From positions 124,001 through 188,000 of the forward strand of contig NZ_VUMT01000001.1 of NCBI RefSeq assembly GCF_009696045.1: a stretch of 64,000 bases of DNA, in the 5' to 3' direction. A program made the translations under genes and the position numbers. Within the stretch, counting starts at the first letter, position 1, and each line of letters starts with the position of its first letter. Source of the stretch: Velocimicrobium porci. GTDB taxonomy: Bacteria; Bacillota; Clostridia; Lachnospirales; Lachnospiraceae. The notes beneath the pieces are model-generated. The model made no database searches. It was not told the DNA's origin and was given only the letters and a program-made list of their open reading frames with translations. Shown piece after piece: positions 50,922 to 61,376 of this stretch.

Positions 50922-52433
50922 TTATTGAGCTATCAGAAACCCCATAACAGTTACACTTACCAAATATAATGTCATCCAGAGCCGAACTGGTACCAAAACT
51001 AATTTCCTACGACGTTTTGTACTTGGAGTATCCTCCATTACCTCACCACGCTCTTCTTCTTTCTGAACAATAAATGTCATAAAATATCCAAGTACCAGCC
51101 AAAAAATAGCAACCATAAAAGTAATATCAAACAGCATAGTACGTTCAAACATCGAGTAAAGACAATATGATGCGACTATTGCCAGTGAACAAATGAAAAA
51201 CTTTCGTTCTGATTCATTTAAACGGTCAATTTCCAACATATTTTTCCATACCTTCTTTACTACATTCATTGTAAATCCTGCAAATATACTAAATCCTAAC
51301 AAGCCACAGGATAATAGAATTGTCAGATATCCATTATGCAAATCAAAGTAACGGAAACCCTCCGGCAGATAACGTTCACCATATTCCACTATGTTTTCTT
51401 TTCCAATCCCTAAGACTGGCTTCATTCGAAGTAAGGTAAAAGCTTTTTGGAATGAATCGAAACGACCACTTGAAAGGTCCGCTCTTTCTCCTCTACCAAG
51501 TTCAATTTCTGTTCCCTCTTCTACTTCAACCGGAGTATACGCCATTGGTTCACCCGGCGTCGTTTCGGTAGAATGTACTGCATTAATAAAGGCAGCCATC
51601 GCTGTCTGACTCATTCCTCGTATCACAAGTGATAATACAACTGCAACCATACAAAATAATAAAACCTTTAAAATATGTTTTATTTTCTTTGCTTCTTCAA
51701 TACTTTTTCCTTTGAATAGCAAAATTACTCCCACATAAGTAACAACAAATAGCAACGAGGCATTTGAATCAGATAGGAATATCGTAGTAATATGCAATAC
51801 CCATCCTGCCTTTATAAGTTTATGAGAAACTAAATCTGTTCCATCTGAATTTTTTTCAGAGTAAATCATATGGGAACATACAATCCCTGCTACACTGCAA
51901 AATGCTGCAATATTAGGATGTGTATAAACACCTGTAAAACGATTTTTAAATAGACCAACAACATATCCGAAAGCTTCGATTCGAACAAAAATTAAAAATA
52001 AAACAAGTCCAATTGCTGCAAAAGCCATTGATAATATCGTAATCCATTTAAATATTATTAACATTTCTTCTCGAATTGCTTCTTTATCTTCTTGTGCATG
52101 CATACCATACAACAGAATGAAACATATTGTCACATGGTACATCATCAGCATATTCATACCAAAATTATCTTGAATATAAAGAATTGAAGTTATGATTCCA
52201 CTCCCAACAAATAGCACTAACCAGATTAAATAGCGTATACTTTTTATTCCTGTTTGTTCTTGAAAACGGTTTTTGATAAGGAACACTGCCCATACCATAC
52301 AAATTCCTGTTATAACCTGAAATCCATGTTCAAAAAAGCATAGAGAAGTCAAAAACAAACTTAACATATAAAAAATACGAAACGCTTTTTCATCCAGAAA
52401 ATGATTTTGCACTTTTTCTTTTATTACGTTCAT
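50922..52433 (-). CDS. O-antigen ligase/polymerase-like membrane protein
   Basis: 503 residues with about 12 membrane segments and a large extracytoplasmic loop (about residues 275-365). The Wzy_C/WaaL signature is in this loop: MKPVLGIGKENIVEYGERYLP followed by FDLHNGYLTILLSCGLLG, with the His-Asn pair. Such proteins join or polymerise surface glycans carried on undecaprenyl phosphate. No glycan cluster surrounds it, only a divergent GT2 gene. The start follows AAAGGAG. The substrate is unknown. Confidence 0.8.
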   Translation of the reverse strand: MNVIKEKVQNHFLDEKAFRIFYMLSLFLTSLCFFEHGFQVITGICMVWAVFLIKNRFQEQTGIKSIRYLIWLVLFVGSGIITSILYIQDNFGMNMLMMYHVTICFILLYGMHAQEDKEAIREEMLIIFKWITILSMAFAAIGLVLFLIFVRIEAFGYVVGLFKNRFTGVYTHPNIAAFCSVAGIVCSHMIYSEKNSDGTDLVSHKLIKAGWVLHITTIFLSDSNASLLFVVTYVGVILLFKGKSIEEAKKIKHILKVLLFCMVAVVLSLVIRGMSQTAMAAFINAVHSTETTPGEPMAYTPVEVEEGTEIELGRGERADLSSGRFDSFQKAFTLLRMKPVLGIGKENIVEYGERYLPEGFRYFDLHNGYLTILLSCGLLGFSIFAGFTMNVVKKVWKNMLEIDRLNESERKFFICSLAIVASYCLYSMFERTMLFDITFMVAIFWLVLGYFMTFIVQKEEERGEVMEDTPSTKRRRKLVLVPVRLWMTLYLVSVTVMGFLIAQ

Positions 52434-52559
52434 GTTTTCATGCTCCTTTTCTTCTACGATTGACGATTATACCTCGAAAACAAAAGAATTTCAATCTTTA
52501 TTTTCATATTTTTATTACATTTTCTTTACTTTTCCTTAAAAATTGTAAGAAAAATATCT

Positions 52560-52588
52560 TTGAAAAAAACAAAAAAAAGTGTTATACT
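52560..52588 (+). promoter_or_regulatory. Promoter of the GT2 gene
   Basis: Plus strand: TTGAAA (52560-52565), 17-bp A-rich spacer, TATACT (52583-52588), in the divergent gap with the ligase gene. Confidence 0.7.
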
Positions 52589-52650
52589 ATTGCATTAGAA
52601 AATCTGACGTATATAATATCTATGAATAACATAGTTAAGGAGACTTTAAA

Positions 52651-53907
52651 ATGGAACACATATTTCATATAATAACAGTAGCTTTTTCTGTTTTTATAAT
52701 GGCCTGTTTTTTCTATCAGGGAATTTATGTTGTTATCGGATTACTATTTAAACCTAAAAAGTTTGAAGCATCCAAGCAACATCGTTACGCTGTTTTAATA
52801 TCGGCGAGAAATGAAAGCACTGTTATTGCACATTTAATTCATAGCATCAAAACACAAACATATCCTGGGGAGTTAGTCGATGTATTCGTAGTTGCCGACA
52901 ACTGCACCGATAATACTGCTGAGATTTCGAGAGAGGCAGGTGCAATTGTATATGAACGCTTTAATAAAAGTTTAGTTGGCAAAGGCTATGCCCTTCATTA
53001 TTTACTAGAGCTTATTGATAAAGATTATGGTATTTCAAATTATGACGGATACTTCGTTTTTGATGCGGATAACGTTTTAGAAAAAGATTATATTGAACAA
53101 ATGAATAAGGTATTTGATAATGGTTATCGGATTGTAACAAGTTATCGAAACTCTAAGAACTTCGGTTCTAACTGGATTAGTTCCGGTTATGCCTTATGGT
53201 TCCTTCGTGAAGCCAAATTTGTAAATAATGCCAGAATGTTGTTAGGTGTAAGCTGTGCCGTATCCGGAACAGGCTTTTTGATTCACAGTGATATTATAAA
53301 AGAAAACAATGGTTGGAATTATTATCTATTAACAGAAGATATTCAGTTCTCTGTAGATAATATATTAAAAGGTGAAAAAATTGGTTACTGCGGTGATGCC
53401 ATTTTTTATGATGAGCAGCCTGTTACCTTTAAAGATTCTTGGAATCAACGGCTCCGATGGTCAAGAGGATTTTACCAGGTATTTTTCCGTTATGGAAAGC
53501 AGTTGGCAGAGCGGGCATTTTTTAAATTCGATTTTTCCTGTTATGACATGTTTATCACTTTAGTTCCAGGAATTGGTTTGTCCATTATTTCAGGAATATT
53601 AGGAGGAATTTCCCTTCTGTCAGGTGTACTTAATTACAGGATAATTTTAATGCTTATATCAAAAGCATTACTTTCCTCTCTATCAAGTATATATTTAACT
53701 TTCTTTTTACTTGGTCTGATTACATTGATTACAGAATGGAAACGAATTTGCTGTAAACCGGGTAAAAAAGTATTTTACTTATTTACATTCCCGATTTTTA
53801 TGTTTACTTATATCCCAATTTCATTTGTGGCTTTATTCCATAATCCACAGTGGAAACCGATTCTTCATTCTGTTTCTATAACAACGCAGGAAATACATGA
53901 GTTATAA
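52651..53907 (+). CDS. Processive family-2 glycosyltransferase
   Basis: 418-residue membrane enzyme. One N-terminal membrane helix (about 5-30), then the GT-A domain: ISARNESTVIAHLI, VVADNCTDNTAEI, FVFDADNVLEKDY (DxD), YLLTEDIQFS (TED) and QRLRWSRG (QxxRW), then three C-terminal helices. The D, DxD, TED and QxxRW set is that of processive synthases such as poly-GlcNAc, cellulose and hyaluronan synthases. The polymer cannot be told. It is divergent from the O-antigen-ligase-like gene, so the two may act on one surface glycan. Confidence 0.88.
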   Translation: MEHIFHIITVAFSVFIMACFFYQGIYVVIGLLFKPKKFEASKQHRYAVLISARNESTVIAHLIHSIKTQTYPGELVDVFVVADNCTDNTAEISREAGAIVYERFNKSLVGKGYALHYLLELIDKDYGISNYDGYFVFDADNVLEKDYIEQMNKVFDNGYRIVTSYRNSKNFGSNWISSGYALWFLREAKFVNNARMLLGVSCAVSGTGFLIHSDIIKENNGWNYYLLTEDIQFSVDNILKGEKIGYCGDAIFYDEQPVTFKDSWNQRLRWSRGFYQVFFRYGKQLAERAFFKFDFSCYDMFITLVPGIGLSIISGILGGISLLSGVLNYRIILMLISKALLSSLSSIYLTFFLLGLITLITEWKRICCKPGKKVFYLFTFPIFMFTYIPISFVALFHNPQWKPILHSVSITTQEIHEL

Positions 53908-53923
53908 CTCTAATATACCAGGT

Positions 53924-54001
53924 AAAAGAATCCTCAATAATTCGTATCCTATTATAGCAACAAAAACTATAAAAGAGATATTAACTATTGAGGATTCTTT
54001 T
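53924..54001. terminator. Long-loop bidirectional terminator between GT2 and purD
   Basis: Perfect 16-bp arms AAAAGAATCCTCAATA (53924-53939) and its complement (53986-54001), with T-rich tails on both sides and inner ATTATAG / CTATAA pairing. It lies between convergent genes. Confidence 0.85.
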
Positions 54002-54031
54002 TTCTTTTACAACTTTTCTAACTTATCAGCA

Positions 54032-55303
54032 TCAAACCTCATCGATAGATTTTCCAATATCCGAACGACAATATTTATTTTCAAACTTAACCCAGTTTAC
54101 TGCTTCATATGCATTATTTCTAGCTTCATGCAAGTTTTTTCCTTTTGCTGTAATTCCTAAAACACGACCACCATTTGTCACAATTCCCTCTTGTGTCTTT
54201 TTTGTTCCTGCATGGAATACATAGTAGCTTTCTTTTTCATCAAATTGCTCCAAACCATGAATTACTTTCCCTTTTTCATATCTTTCTGGATAACCATCTG
54301 ACGCTAAAATAACACATACAGCTGCATTTTCTTCAAATTCCAGCTGAATTTCCTCTAACTTACCAGCAATGCAGGCATTGACTACATCTATAATATCATT
54401 TTTCATTCTTGGCAGAACTACTTGTGCCTCCGGGTCACCAAAACGTGCGTTGTATTCTAAAACTTTTGGACCATTTTTTGTAAGTATTAGTCCCAAAAAC
54501 ATAATACCGACAAAATCTCTTCCTTCCGCCTTCATCGCATCCATAGAAGGCTGATATACATATTTTTCACAAAAGCTCTTTACCTCTTCTGTATAAAACG
54601 GACTTGGTGAAAATGTACCCATACCTCCGGTGTTAAGCCCTTTATCTCCATCTTTTGCTCTTTTATGGTCTTGGGCACTTGTCATTGGTAAAATATGTGT
54701 TCCATCACAAAAGCAAAGAACCGATACTTCTCTGCCTTCTAAAAATTCCTCAATTACAATTCGGTCGCCAGCAGTTCCAAACTGCTTGTCCAACATAAGT
54801 GTTTTAACCCCATCCATCGCTTCTTCTTTTGTCTTACAGATTAATACACCTTTTCCTAATGCAAGGCCATCTGCTTTTAATACAATCGGATACTTACTTG
54901 TTTCTAAATATTCAATTGCTTCCTTCGGAGAATCAAATGTTTCATAAGCAGCGGTAGGAATCTTATATTTTTTCATCAAATCTTTCGAAAATGCCTTAGA
55001 CCCTTCCAGGATTGCAGCATTTTTCCTTGGTCCAAAAATCCGCAGTCCTCTTTGTTCAAATACATCTACAATTCCTGCAACAAGCGGATCATCCATTCCA
55101 ACAATTGTCAAATCAATTTGCTTTTCTTCTGCAAAATCTGCTAATGTTTCCAACTCCATTGCAGAAATTGGTACACATTCCGCTAATGTTTCAATTCCCG
55201 CATTTCCCGGAGCACAATAAATTTTATCAACTTTTGGGCTTTGCGATACAGACCATGCAATTGCATGTTCTCTTCCTCCGCCACCGACAATTAATACTTT
55301 CAT
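54032..55303 (-). CDS. purD: Phosphoribosylamine--glycine ligase
   Basis: GAR synthetase, step two of purine synthesis, 423 residues, ATP-grasp fold. VGGGGREHAIAWSVSQS, then YCAPGNAGIE and FGPRKNAAILEGSKAFSKDLM, are the N-terminal blocks; KADGLALGKGVLI is the ATP-grasp core and NARFGDPEAQVVLPRM the PurD signature. Last gene of the minus-strand purM-purN-purD run, 71 bp after purN. The start at 55303 has a usable AGGGAAC-type site. Confidence 0.95.
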   Translation of the reverse strand: MKVLIVGGGGREHAIAWSVSQSPKVDKIYCAPGNAGIETLAECVPISAMELETLADFAEEKQIDLTIVGMDDPLVAGIVDVFEQRGLRIFGPRKNAAILEGSKAFSKDLMKKYKIPTAAYETFDSPKEAIEYLETSKYPIVLKADGLALGKGVLICKTKEEAMDGVKTLMLDKQFGTAGDRIVIEEFLEGREVSVLCFCDGTHILPMTSAQDHKRAKDGDKGLNTGGMGTFSPSPFYTEEVKSFCEKYVYQPSMDAMKAEGRDFVGIMFLGLILTKNGPKVLEYNARFGDPEAQVVLPRMKNDIIDVVNACIAGKLEEIQLEFEENAAVCVILASDGYPERYEKGKVIHGLEQFDEKESYYVFHAGTKKTQEGIVTNGGRVLGITAKGKNLHEARNNAYEAVNWVKFENKYCRSDIGKSIDEV

Positions 55304-55374
55304 CTTGTTCCCTCACTCTTTCTCATATCTGCTACAGCATTTTTCATTCACATAGAAATAAACTCCAAATCAGC

Positions 55375-55998
55375 TTACTTTCTTTTCACAATACCATCAC
55401 AAACTGTAACTTCATTATTGGCAATCAACCGAATAGCTTCCGGAAGTATCACCCATTCTGCCTGTTCCATCACACGTTTTTGCAAACGTTCCGGTGTATC
55501 TCCTTCTTCTACTTCAACACTTTTTTGTAATATAATTGGTCCTGTATCCGTTCCTTCATCAACAAAATGAACCGTTGCTCCGGTAATCTTTACACCACGC
55601 TTCAATACACCTTCATGAACATTCAAACCATAATATCCTTTTCCACAAAAGGATGGTATTAGCGATGGATGTATATTAATAATCCTGTTTCGATATTCTT
55701 TTATAATACATTCCGGCACAACAACCAGATATCCCGCTAATACAATTAAATCTGCCTCATATCCTTGAATTGTCTTTAAGAGTTCCTGATTAAACTCTTC
55801 TCTTCTGCTATATTGCTTTGGAGAAACACACTCCGCTTTTATTCCGTGTTTTCTCGCCCGATCAAGTGCATAAGCATTCAAATTATTGCTGATTACTGCC
55901 TCTATCTTTGCATTTTCAATTGTTCCATCTTCGATTCTATCAATAATCGCCTGAAGGTTGGTGCCGCCTCCAGAAACCAATACAACTATTTTTAACAT
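55375..55998 (-). CDS. purN: Phosphoribosylglycinamide formyltransferase
   Basis: GART, third step of purine synthesis, using 10-formyl-THF, 207 residues. [16 protein letters not shown] binds phosphate. [17 protein letters not shown] holds the catalytic Asn and His, and [18 protein letters not shown] the catalytic Asp loop. The start overlaps the purM stop by 7 bp, so translation is coupled. Confidence 0.95.
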   Translation of the reverse strand: MLKIVVLVSGGGTNLQAIIDRIEDGTIENAKIEAVISNNLNAYALDRARKHGIKAECVSPKQYSRREEFNQELLKTIQGYEADLIVLAGYLVVVPECIIKEYRNRIINIHPSLIPSFCGKGYYGLNVHEGVLKRGVKITGATVHFVDEGTDTGPIILQKSVEVEEGDTPERLQKRVMEQAEWVILPEAIRLIANNEVTVCDGIVKRK

Positions 55999-57017
55999 AA
56001 AGTTACTCCTTTATCCTGTGCCTTTATTTCACCAATCACATAAGCCTGTTCCCCTGCTTCTTCTAGTAATTGAATTGTTTTTTCTGCATCAGATGGAGCA
56101 ACCGCAACAACCATGCCAATCCCCATATTGTAAGTATTGTACATCATTTTCTCTTCAATCTGTCCTTCTCTTGCAAGCATTTTGAAAATTGGAGGAACCG
56201 AATAACTGTCTTTTTTTATGACAGCATGCATACCTTCCGGAAGCATTCTAGGTACATTTTCATAAAATCCGCCACCCGTAATATGACTGCATGCTTTTAC
56301 CTTTACCCCACCTGTTTTTAAAGAGCGAAGTGCTTTTACGTAAATCTTCGTAGGTGTAAGCAATGCTTCTCCAAGTGTCATTCCTAATTCTTCATGATAT
56401 TGATTTAATACAGCTTTCTTAATATCAAACACTTTCCGCACTAAAGAATAACCATTACTATGAATTCCGGAAGAGGCAATTCCTATTAATACATCGTTTT
56501 CTTTTAAATCTTTTCCTGTAATTAAGTCTTTTTCATCAACCACACCAACTGCAAAACCCGCCAAATCATATTCACCAATTGGATAAAATCCCGGCATTTC
56601 AGCTGTTTCTCCTCCAATTAATGCTGCATTTGCCTGCTTACATCCCTCTGCAACACCAGATACGATTGTTGCAATTTTTTCTGGAACATTTTTACCACAT
56701 GCTATATAATCAAGGAAAAATAATGGTTCACCACCAGCGCAGGCAATGTCATTTACACACATTGCAACACAATCAATTCCGATTGTATCATGTTTATCTA
56801 ACTCAAATGCTAATTTTAATTTTGTGCCAACACCATCTGTACCAGATACTAAAGTAGGATTCTCCATGTCCTTAAACGCTTTCATCGAAAAAGCTCCTGA
56901 AAATCCCCCGATATTTGTTAAAACTTCACTTCTCATTGTTTCTTTGATGTGTTTTTTCATAAGCTCTACTGATTTATAACCTGCTTCAATATCTACGCCT
57001 GCATTTTTGTAATCCAT
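55992..57017 (-). CDS. purM: Phosphoribosylformylglycinamidine cyclo-ligase
   Basis: AIR synthetase, fifth step of purine synthesis, 341 residues. [30 protein letters not shown] is the N-terminal signature. [29 protein letters not shown] and [15 protein letters not shown] follow. First gene of the purine run; RBS TAGGAGGA. No guanine riboswitch or PurR-type box was recognised in the 200-bp leader, which is plain AT-rich DNA. purE lies 5 kb away on the other strand. Confidence 0.95.
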   Translation of the reverse strand: MDYKNAGVDIEAGYKSVELMKKHIKETMRSEVLTNIGGFSGAFSMKAFKDMENPTLVSGTDGVGTKLKLAFELDKHDTIGIDCVAMCVNDIACAGGEPLFFLDYIACGKNVPEKIATIVSGVAEGCKQANAALIGGETAEMPGFYPIGEYDLAGFAVGVVDEKDLITGKDLKENDVLIGIASSGIHSNGYSLVRKVFDIKKAVLNQYHEELGMTLGEALLTPTKIYVKALRSLKTGGVKVKACSHITGGGFYENVPRMLPEGMHAVIKKDSYSVPPIFKMLAREGQIEEKMMYNTYNMGIGMVVAVAPSDAEKTIQLLEEAGEQAYVIGEIKAQDKGVTLC

Positions 57018-57221
57018 TTTTTTATCCTCCTAAAAATCTGAACTTATTGTTTTCAATGTCATCATTGTATCACAATCACAAGCCATTTGTCCTATGTTTT
57101 CGCTTATTAATTTCTTATGTTAGTAATTAGATATACTAATAAATATAGTTCCCTATAATAAAGAAATGCCTGCCATTTATCCTCTGTTTGAGAATAAACA
57201 ACAAGCATATTGTTAATTTTT

Positions 57222-58652
57222 TTACATACAGCGTTCTCCAGCAATCTGCACTTTTACAAGATTGGAATTTCCTGAAATTCCAACAGGAACACCTGCTGTT
57301 ATAACCGTTAAGTCGCCTTCTTTTACTAAATCACGTTCCAATGCTGCTTTTACTGCATGATCAAATAATTCAAATGTATCTTCCTCTTCACGGATATGAA
57401 TCGGATACACTCCCCATGACAGATTCAATTGTCTGCAAACCTGAGGATGAGTTGCACATCCTAAAATTGGACAAGCCGGACGGAACTTGCTTATTTTTCT
57501 TGCAGTTCTTCCAGACTTTGTAACTGTTATAATTGCAGCCGCATTTAAATCATGGGCTGTTGTGCAGGTCGCATGGGAAATTGCCTCAGTTACATCTGGA
57601 TTCGGTCTTAAGCCCATCGAACGAAATCTCTTTTTAAAGTCAATATCCTCTTCTGTTCGTTTTGCAATACGTGCCATTGTCTGTAATGCCTGCACCGGAT
57701 ACTTACCTGCAGCAGTTTCACCTGAAAGCATAATCGCACTTGTACCATCATAAATTGCATTAGCAACATCCGTTGTTTCTGCTCTTGTCGGTCTTGGATT
57801 TTTAATCATAGAATCTAACATCTGCGTTGCAGTAATAACCGGCTTACCAGCTTTATATACTTTCTTGATAATCATTTTCTGAATAACAGGTACCTCTTCT
57901 CCCGGTATTTCAACGCCCATATCTCCACGGGCAATCATAATTCCGTCTGCTGCTTCAATAATTTCATCAATGTTATCGACACCCTGCATATTTTCAATCT
58001 TTGCAATAATCTGAACAAACTCACCATTATTTTCTTTTAAAATTTTACGGACCTGTCTGATATCGTCTGCACATCTTGCAAAAGAAGCAGCAATAAAATC
58101 AAAACCATTTTTGGCACCGAATATAATATCTTCTCTGTCTTTTTCACTTATAAATGGCATAGATAAATTAGAGCCTGGTAAATTAACTCCCTTATTATCT
58201 GATATCACACCTTCGTTTTTCACCTCACAGATAACTTTCGTATCATCTTTTTCAATAACCGTCATCTCAACTAATCCGTCATCTATTAAAACAGTAGAAC
58301 CAATCTCCACATCCAGTGGAAGACTTTTATACGTAACAGATACTGTATCCTGTGTACCTTCTATTTCTTCTGTAGTCAAAGTAAACTTCTGTCCCTGTGT
58401 TAAAGAAATCTTTCCTTCTTTAAATTTTTTAATTCGAATTTCCGGTCCTTTCGTATCAAGTAAAGTTGCAACAGGAAGATCAAGTTCATTTCGAAGTCTT
58501 TTAATCATTTTAAACCGTTGCATATGTTCTTCATAATCAGCATGTGAAAAATTAAAACGGGCAACATTCATTCCTGACAGCATAAGCTGCCTCATAATTT
58601 CTTCATTATCCGTTGATGGTCCAAGCGTACATATAATCTTAGTCTTTCTCAT
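57222..58652 (-). CDS. pyk: Pyruvate kinase
   Basis: Converts PEP and ADP to pyruvate and ATP, 476 residues. TKIICTLGPSTDNEEIMRQL opens the barrel. IIAKIENMQGVDNIDEII holds the catalytic Lys and GIMIARGDMGVEIPGEEVP the Mg-binding Glu/Asp. KPVITATQMLDSMIKNPRPTRAE is the family signature. The PEP-utiliser C-terminal domain of many Firmicute enzymes (about 585 residues) is absent. The start follows GGAGG. Solitary gene. Confidence 0.96.
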   Translation of the reverse strand: MRKTKIICTLGPSTDNEEIMRQLMLSGMNVARFNFSHADYEEHMQRFKMIKRLRNELDLPVATLLDTKGPEIRIKKFKEGKISLTQGQKFTLTTEEIEGTQDTVSVTYKSLPLDVEIGSTVLIDDGLVEMTVIEKDDTKVICEVKNEGVISDNKGVNLPGSNLSMPFISEKDREDIIFGAKNGFDFIAASFARCADDIRQVRKILKENNGEFVQIIAKIENMQGVDNIDEIIEAADGIMIARGDMGVEIPGEEVPVIQKMIIKKVYKAGKPVITATQMLDSMIKNPRPTRAETTDVANAIYDGTSAIMLSGETAAGKYPVQALQTMARIAKRTEEDIDFKKRFRSMGLRPNPDVTEAISHATCTTAHDLNAAAIITVTKSGRTARKISKFRPACPILGCATHPQVCRQLNLSWGVYPIHIREEEDTFELFDHAVKAALERDLVKEGDLTVITAGVPVGISGNSNLVKVQIAGERCM

Positions 58653-58854
58653 AGTTACCTCCGTTTATCAAAATGTTTCTTTACTTATATAATACTATAC
58701 TACAATAAAATGCTCTGCAAATCTATATTTTTTTTAAATCCTTTTTATTTTCACCATTTCTTAACACAGTGTTTCCATATTTTGGTTTTCCTATGCAAAT
58801 ATATTACAAAATATATCACATTTTTTTATAACACATAAAAGTATTATACAAAAC

Positions 58855-58913
58855 AAATCAGGAACTGTACAAAAAATTCCCTTTTTGAATCCTTTTTGTA
58901 CAGTCCCTGATTT
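58855..58913 (-). terminator. Terminator of the secreted phosphatase gene
   Basis: 21-bp arms (58855-58875 and 58893-58913; one mismatch) reading AAATCAGG-ACTGTACAAAAA, followed by TGTTTTG on the minus strand. It lies in the 321-bp gap 58653-58973, which otherwise holds the AT-rich pyk promoter region (a TTGCAG / TAGTAT pair near 58690-58725). Confidence 0.8.
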
Positions 58914-58973
58914 ATTAAATTGCAAAAAACGCTTCTTATTCTTTTGTATTCTTTGTTTTTGTTGTTTTCCTAG

Positions 58974-61151
58974 TTACTTTTTTACTGAAGTTGATAAGTT
59001 CTTTCTCAATGCTTTAATCTCTGCTGTTGTCATTTTTCCCTCACGCATATAATTTACTGCTGCCTTCGAAAGATCAACCTTATCTAAGTTATCTGTTTTT
59101 GCAATGTATTTTAGCATCGCAAGCACATCTTCCGAGATTAATTTATATTGTTTTGTTCCTTTTTTCACATGATAATAATTAACATAACTTTGCATATAAT
59201 CTGCTACTATTTCTTCCTTTGTACCTTTCATGAACGCACCAAGTAATGCACCATAAAAACCGGTACGGTCTTTTCCTTCGGTACAATGGAACAAATAAGG
59301 TGCCGGATTTTTGGACATAAACTTAAGCCCTTCAATAACAGAATCCTTAAAATCATCGCTTTTATAGCTAAGACCCATATTTAATGGTAACACTTGTCCT
59401 TTTTTGTATAACGATTTATAATATGGTGATTTAAAGTCAGCAGCTTTTTCATAATTTTTGATATTCGCATCTGAATCAGCAAGATTTACTATTGTTTTTA
59501 CTTTCGCTTTTTTCTCTAACTTGTCCGCATATGCTGCACGTCCTAGTTCATTGTTTATCGGACTGGAACTTCTATATAATACACCTTTTTCAAGATTACC
59601 CATTGTCATATTTCTAAAGTTTGCAAATACTTTATCCGATGAATAATCTTTTCTGTTATTTGTACGTTCCAATTTACGAATTTCATATTCCGTAAGGTAA
59701 CCTTCTTTTTTTGTAAGCATAATTGTTACCTTATCTCCTACTTTAACATCTGCAACTTCAAATAATTTTCCATAATTAATACAAAGAGCGATATTCGTAT
59801 GTCCCTTATACGCTCTTACAAGTGGTTTTCCATTATCTACATAATAACCGTCTAAAAATGGTGCTTCCAATACAAAACCATTATCAAAAATAGCAGTTAC
59901 CATATCACCCGCTTTAAAGCCAGCATTATAAAAGTCTTTTATTTTTATGTCTGTTGATGTATGCCCATATTTTTCGATTTCTACTACTTTTCCGGACATC
60001 TTTGGAGTTTTATATACAGAATCTACAGAAAGCCCCGCTTTTAGGCTTTTAATTTCTTCTTCTGTAAGACCAATTCTCTTTAAATAATTTTCAGCTGCCT
60101 TAGAAAGATTTTCCTTAGAAATGTCCTTATCCTTTTCATATCCACACATTACTGTTGTCAAGGATGTAATAATGTTGCTCTTTGCAATAGAATTATATTG
60201 TTCACTGCCTCTTACTACATGGTAATAATTTTCATAAGTGAGCATATAATCTTTGATTACTTCATCATATGTAGCACCCATTAAACATTCAAGTACTGCA
60301 CTTACATATCCTGCACGATCCTTTCCCTCCGTACAGTGTACCAAATAAGGAGCCTCATGATTCGCCATAAAGCGAAGACCTTTTACTAATTTTTCCTGAA
60401 AGTCTTTTCCTGAAATATCTACTGTCATATTCAATGCCGCAACTTGTCCCTTTTCAAAGAGGTTCTTATAATATTCTGATTTATAATCAGAAGCTGACAT
60501 ATGCTCTTTTATAATAGAATCAGAATCAGCAAGATTAAGTACCGTTTTCACCCCAACAGCCTCTGTAAGCCTATCTGCATATGCTGCACGTCCCAATTCA
60601 TTGTTAGAAGGGTTACTGCTTCTATATAATACTCCCGGTTTGATTCCTGTTGTAGTAATACTGCGGAAATTTGCAAAAATCGAATCGGTTGCATAATCTT
60701 CTCGATTATTTGTTCTTGTCAATTGACGAAGTAAATACTCGGAAAGATATCCTTGCTTTTCTCCCAATGAAAAAGTAACTGTATCTCCTTTATTAACACC
60801 ATAAGTAGTTGCAAAATTCCCCATGTTGATTGCTACAATCAACAAATCTTCCTCTTTCGAATCTCTTACCACAAGACTTCCGGTATCTACATCACTGTAA
60901 GATGTACAAAATGGTATCGAAAGTGTTTTCTCCCCCACTGTTACCTTTAAAATGTCCCCCAATTCATACCCTGCCTCATAAAGCTTAGAAGGCTTAATAT
61001 CAATTGTAAGATTTCCATATTTTTGTATTTCTGCTACCGTACCTGTAACAGCTTTCTGGTCAGCTGCTTTTATAGCAGCAGTAGATATTGGTGATGAAAT
61101 GACAAGTACCATGACCAATATCACGGAAATTAATTGTTTTGCTTTTTTCAT
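58974..61151 (-). CDS. Secreted protein with duplicated SAM-adenosyltransferase-tail plus tyrosine-phosphatase units
   Basis: 725 residues from the ATG at 61151 (AGGAGG upstream). The signal peptide LISVILVMVLVISSPISTAA is followed by two tandem units of about 350 residues. Each begins with a beta domain like the C-terminal domain of SAM hydrolase/fluorinase proteins (VAEIQKYGNLTIDI, then PFCTSYSDVDTGSLV; second copy VVEIEKYGHTSTDI). Each ends with a Y_phosphatase3-type domain (GVLYRSSNPSNNELGRAAYADRL, then HCTEGKDRAGY / HCTEGKDRTGF near residues 275 and 622). The CX5R active sites are intact in both. It is probably an extracellular phosphatase; substrate unknown. Confidence 0.8.
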   Translation of the reverse strand: MKKAKQLISVILVMVLVISSPISTAAIKAADQKAVTGTVAEIQKYGNLTIDIKPSKLYEAGYELGDILKVTVGEKTLSIPFCTSYSDVDTGSLVVRDSKEEDLLIVAINMGNFATTYGVNKGDTVTFSLGEKQGYLSEYLLRQLTRTNNREDYATDSIFANFRSITTTGIKPGVLYRSSNPSNNELGRAAYADRLTEAVGVKTVLNLADSDSIIKEHMSASDYKSEYYKNLFEKGQVAALNMTVDISGKDFQEKLVKGLRFMANHEAPYLVHCTEGKDRAGYVSAVLECLMGATYDEVIKDYMLTYENYYHVVRGSEQYNSIAKSNIITSLTTVMCGYEKDKDISKENLSKAAENYLKRIGLTEEEIKSLKAGLSVDSVYKTPKMSGKVVEIEKYGHTSTDIKIKDFYNAGFKAGDMVTAIFDNGFVLEAPFLDGYYVDNGKPLVRAYKGHTNIALCINYGKLFEVADVKVGDKVTIMLTKKEGYLTEYEIRKLERTNNRKDYSSDKVFANFRNMTMGNLEKGVLYRSSSPINNELGRAAYADKLEKKAKVKTIVNLADSDANIKNYEKAADFKSPYYKSLYKKGQVLPLNMGLSYKSDDFKDSVIEGLKFMSKNPAPYLFHCTEGKDRTGFYGALLGAFMKGTKEEIVADYMQSYVNYYHVKKGTKQYKLISEDVLAMLKYIAKTDNLDKVDLSKAAVNYMREGKMTTAEIKALRKNLSTSVKK

Positions 61152-61230
61152 AACGTTCCTCCTTTTTGTTATTTTAGACAACAAATATAGTATTATCCAT
61201 CATCATTTTAGTACTTTAATCACTTGTTCA

Positions 61231-61250
61231 AAAAGGACACGCGACCTTTT
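61231..61250 (-). promoter_or_regulatory. Inverted-repeat motif AAAAGGAC-N4-GACCTTTT upstream of the secreted phosphatase
   Basis: Plus strand: AAAAGGACACGCGACCTTTT, centred 90 bp before the start codon. Same motif and near-identical distance as at 10740-10758. A TTGAAC / TAAAAT-like promoter follows. The rest of the divergent gap is AT-rich. Confidence 0.6.
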
Positions 61251-61376
61251 TTGTTGTTATTTTATCTAAAAAACAATTCTTTTTGTCGATTTTTCTATCA
61301 ATAATAAAATATTTTTTAAGTGTTTTCTATTTACAATAACTTTCTAATAAGGTATAGTGAAGCTTGAGGTGAGTCT

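Noticed and set aside
57018-57221. Possible purine riboswitch before purM
   Set aside because: No three-way junction with the conserved loop sequences is visible; the leader is plain AT-rich DNA.
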